Positions 61,689 to 64,000 of a stretch of DNA of 64,000 nt are shown here, piece after piece. Position 1 is the stretch's first letter. Every line of letters starts with the position of its first letter. The stretch is from Solicoccozyma terricola (lineage: Eukaryota; Basidiomycota; Tremellomycetes; Filobasidiales; Piskurozymaceae): positions 1,022,408 to 1,086,407 of the forward strand of contig BCLD01000003.1 in the NCBI GenBank assembly GCA_001600875.1, read 5' to 3'. Under the pieces are notes generated by a model, which saw only the letters and a program-made list of their open reading frames with translations, was not told the origin of the DNA and ran no database searches. The translations under genes and the position numbers were made by a program.

Positions 61689-64000
61689 ATGTCAACGACC
61701 GCCATCCATTCATACTATTCATCCATACCAACCATCTTCCCATCAATGCTCCCAACGCCAATCCCTCTCACTCCCAAATCCGAACCTGAAAACGACCCAT
61801 TTCTCTACCTCCAGCATCTCGAATCAGCAACTTCATCACCCATGGGTAGTGAAGACCACGATCATAACCAAGATCATGATCATGACCTTGATCATGATCA
61901 TCACGATCATAACCACGACGAGCATCAATCACATGATGAAGATGTGAAAACATCGTCTGAAGGGAATTCCAATTCACGAGGTGTATCGTTGGATTCGAAT
62001 GGGAATATGAAGAAGGGTGGGAAGAAGAATGGTGGTGGTAGTAGTGGTGTTTCTGGGATTGGAGGAACGTCGGGTGGTGGTGGTGCTCATGGTCATAATA
62101 GTAATCAGATGAGAAGGGATCAGAATCGTATTGCACAGAGGGAGTTTAGGATGAGGAAACAACAACATGTATGTTTTTTTTTCTCTCGTGTTCCGCACGC
62201 CGTCGTTTCTCTTCCTCTTCGTCCGCTGATTCTGGTGTATTCATCTTCTGTTTTGTTTCTCAATAGATCAAAGACCTAGAAGCTCGAGTTGAAATCTTAT
62301 CATCGGATGGAGAGGAGAGACAGGAATTGATGGCTTTGTTGGTACGGAGTTTATTAGCTGAGAATGCGCAGTTGAGGAAGATGGTAAAGACTATGGCGGC
62401 TTTTGTTGGGGAAGGTGAGTGGGGTTCTTTCTATCGTGTTAGGTAGGAAGATACCGACCGGAATAGTAGATTGATGGGCCTTTATTTTTTTTTATTTTTT
62501 TTTTTAACCCCCTTTTCTCGTCATCATTTACTTCGAACTACCAGGTCTAGCCACTTCATTGCCTAGAATCGGAGTCACCTTGGAAGAAATGCACGAATTT
62601 CTAACTCGACCAGAAACCGAATCGGTACACGCAGCATACCAAGCTCTGAAAGAAGCTCGAGCGAAAGAACTCTCAGGTGAACTCAAACTCGGATCAGGTA
62701 CAGCTGGAGGTGCATTGGATTTATCTTTGATGTTCAAAGGCGTTGGAGAGAGTTCAGGTGGGAAACGGAAAAGAGGGAGTTTAGGTGGTGGTATCAGTTC
62801 GATATCTGCTGGAGTCGCTGAGCCGGACAAACGATCACGAGCTAGGTCTTCCGTGGGTGGTGGTGCTGAGGAAGAAGCAGGAGGAGGAGGAGGAGGAGGA
62901 GGGGGGAAGAGACCGAGTGGACCGAGTCCGATGAGTGCAAGTCCGTTGAACGGTGCAAGGGAGACGACGTTCACGGCTCCTCTGGTGAACGCTACCGCTT
63001 CATCGAGCGGTGGAGGTGTAATGGCACCAGCAACGGGATATCTCCCGATGAACGATTACGGGGTAGCTTTTAACAATGCGAATGGAATCCCGACTGCCAA
63101 CACCACCGACAACTCTATTCGGTACAATGCACAGCCATACCCATCTCAAAGCGTTCCACAGTTCGTTGGTCAATTCGCAACTGGAATCCAACCTCTCCCA
63201 ATCGGGTCGATGGGCTCTCAGACATCCCTCGACGTCCGAATACCGAACGGTATATCCGAACAGCCGGTCAGCGATCTCCCGCCGAACCCGACCTGGCCAG
63301 CTGGAACGGATGCTCCAGTTCAGCCACCAGGTCAGATGTTGGATGATTCAGATGCTTCATGGGATGATATCTTGAAGATGCAAACGTCGCTGTTGGAGGA
63401 TGGGGGTAAGAAATGGGAAGCTTTCCAGTTGATCACTTATCACATGGAGAAGTGAGTGGGGTGGCGGGGAGGGTTGATTCCTCAACGTTCAACTGGGGAC
63501 AGCAAGCTAATCAATGCCTTTCTTATCGCCTCACCAGCTTTCGACAGAACCCAAATTACCATCTCCCACCTTCCCTCGCACCGACGAGGATTCAACGTAC
63601 GATTGCACACGAGCATCTTATCGATGGGGTCGTCCAGCCGAGCTTGCGTGATCAGATGATCTTGATGAGAGGGAAATACAATATTCTCAAGGTGTTCAGA
63701 GATCTTAGTACGCAGTATGAGATTCCAGGAGGTGAGTGCGCGCGGCGCGTCGGATTGTCACTGCCGTCACTCATTTTCCCAAACCTTACGTACCGCCATC
63801 TCGCACTCTCAGAAGATCCACTCGATCATCGCAACTGGGAGATTTCCGAGGAATGGATGATCAAATATTTCATCCTCGTTAATCGAGAGCTCATCGCCAC
63901 CTGTAACCGATGGCGAGCTCAGCGTGGTGACAGGTTGTTGGACTACGACGAGTTGAGAAGAGAAGCGATCAAGCAAGGAACGGCGGGTCCGTCAAAGTGA
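61689..64000 (+). CDS. bZIP transcription factor with DUF3425-like C-terminus
   Basis: Five exons (61689-62168, 62267-62414, 62545-63451, 63538-63731, 63813-64000) close to 638 aa, ending on the last base of the window. The basic region reads QNRIAQREFRMRKQQH at about 145-160 and is joined by an intron to the zipper (IKDLEARVEILSSDGEERQE, LLAENAQLRKMVKTM). Asn and Arg contacts match AP-1/Yap-type DNA-binding regions. Residues 56-84 are an Asp/His repeat (DHDHNQDHDHD...). The middle is Gly/Ser/Pro-rich with an acidic DDSDASWDDIL patch that may activate transcription. The C-terminus (PSLAPTRIQRTIAHEHLIDG, LRDQMILMRGKYNI, HRNWEISEEWMIKYFILVN) follows the DUF3425 pattern found in many fungal bZIP proteins. 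It is expected in the nucleus. Confidence 0.9.
61853..61935 (+). repeat. Asp/His-coding repeat (GATCAT / GACCAC) in the bZIP gene
   Basis: Repeated GAT/GAC and CAT/CAC codons give about 28 residues made almost only of Asp, His, Asn and Glu. The DNA is also a string of short GATC/ATGATC palindromes. Confidence 0.8.

Overview
The window is 64 kb of gene-dense, intron-rich fungal nuclear DNA. Many short introns (mostly 45-80 nt, GT-AG), fused TRP1 (GATase-IGPS-PRAI), a TEY-type cell-wall MAP kinase, a Mif2/CENP-C gene next to SMC1, CT-rich leaders and compact spacing all point to a basidiomycete yeast of the Tremellomycetes (Cryptococcus/Kwoniella-like). That placement is inference from gene content and architecture; no phylogeny was run. 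I rebuilt exon chains by hand from splice signals and reading-frame phase. Lengths given as exact are from chains that closed in frame.

Left third (0-22 kb): a forkhead protein, probably cut at its 5' end by the window edge; a small unknown; a flavin amine oxidase whose frame does not close at one junction; an intronless, mitochondrial-looking unknown; a GH13 alpha-glucosidase with 16 exons; a mitochondrial thioredoxin sharing a promoter with CENP-C/Mif2; then SMC1 (28 exons) directly behind Mif2.

Middle (22-45 kb): a Crz1-like C2H2 factor and a Gln/His-rich unknown diverge from a 1.6 kb region holding an assembly gap, poly-G runs and a GT microsatellite. Then come SYF2 (splicing), TRP1 (tryptophan synthesis), MAK5-like DEAD-box helicase (60S ribosome biogenesis), a predicted single-pass membrane protein, MPK1/SLT2 MAP kinase with an unusual repeat-filled intron, and shugoshin SGO1.

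Right third (45-64 kb): GPI13/PIG-O ethanolamine-phosphate transferase, an HMT1/ABCB6-like half ABC transporter with a long Ser-rich tail, a CLPTM1-family membrane protein, an NDR-type AGC kinase with several micro-exons, and a bZIP factor with a His/Asp repeat that ends on the last base.

Three genes of chromosome segregation (MIF2, SMC1, SGO1) and two plausible parts of calcium/cell-wall stress signalling (Crz1-like, Mpk1) lie within 31 kb. These are housekeeping neighbours rather than a cluster with one job. No transposon, CRISPR array, rRNA or tRNA was recognised. The oddest sequence features are long poly-dG runs placed in introns and leaders, an 11-nt tandem repeat in the TRX/MIF2 promoter, and degenerate palindromic repeats in an MPK1 intron. 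I did not find a convincing new multi-gene system.
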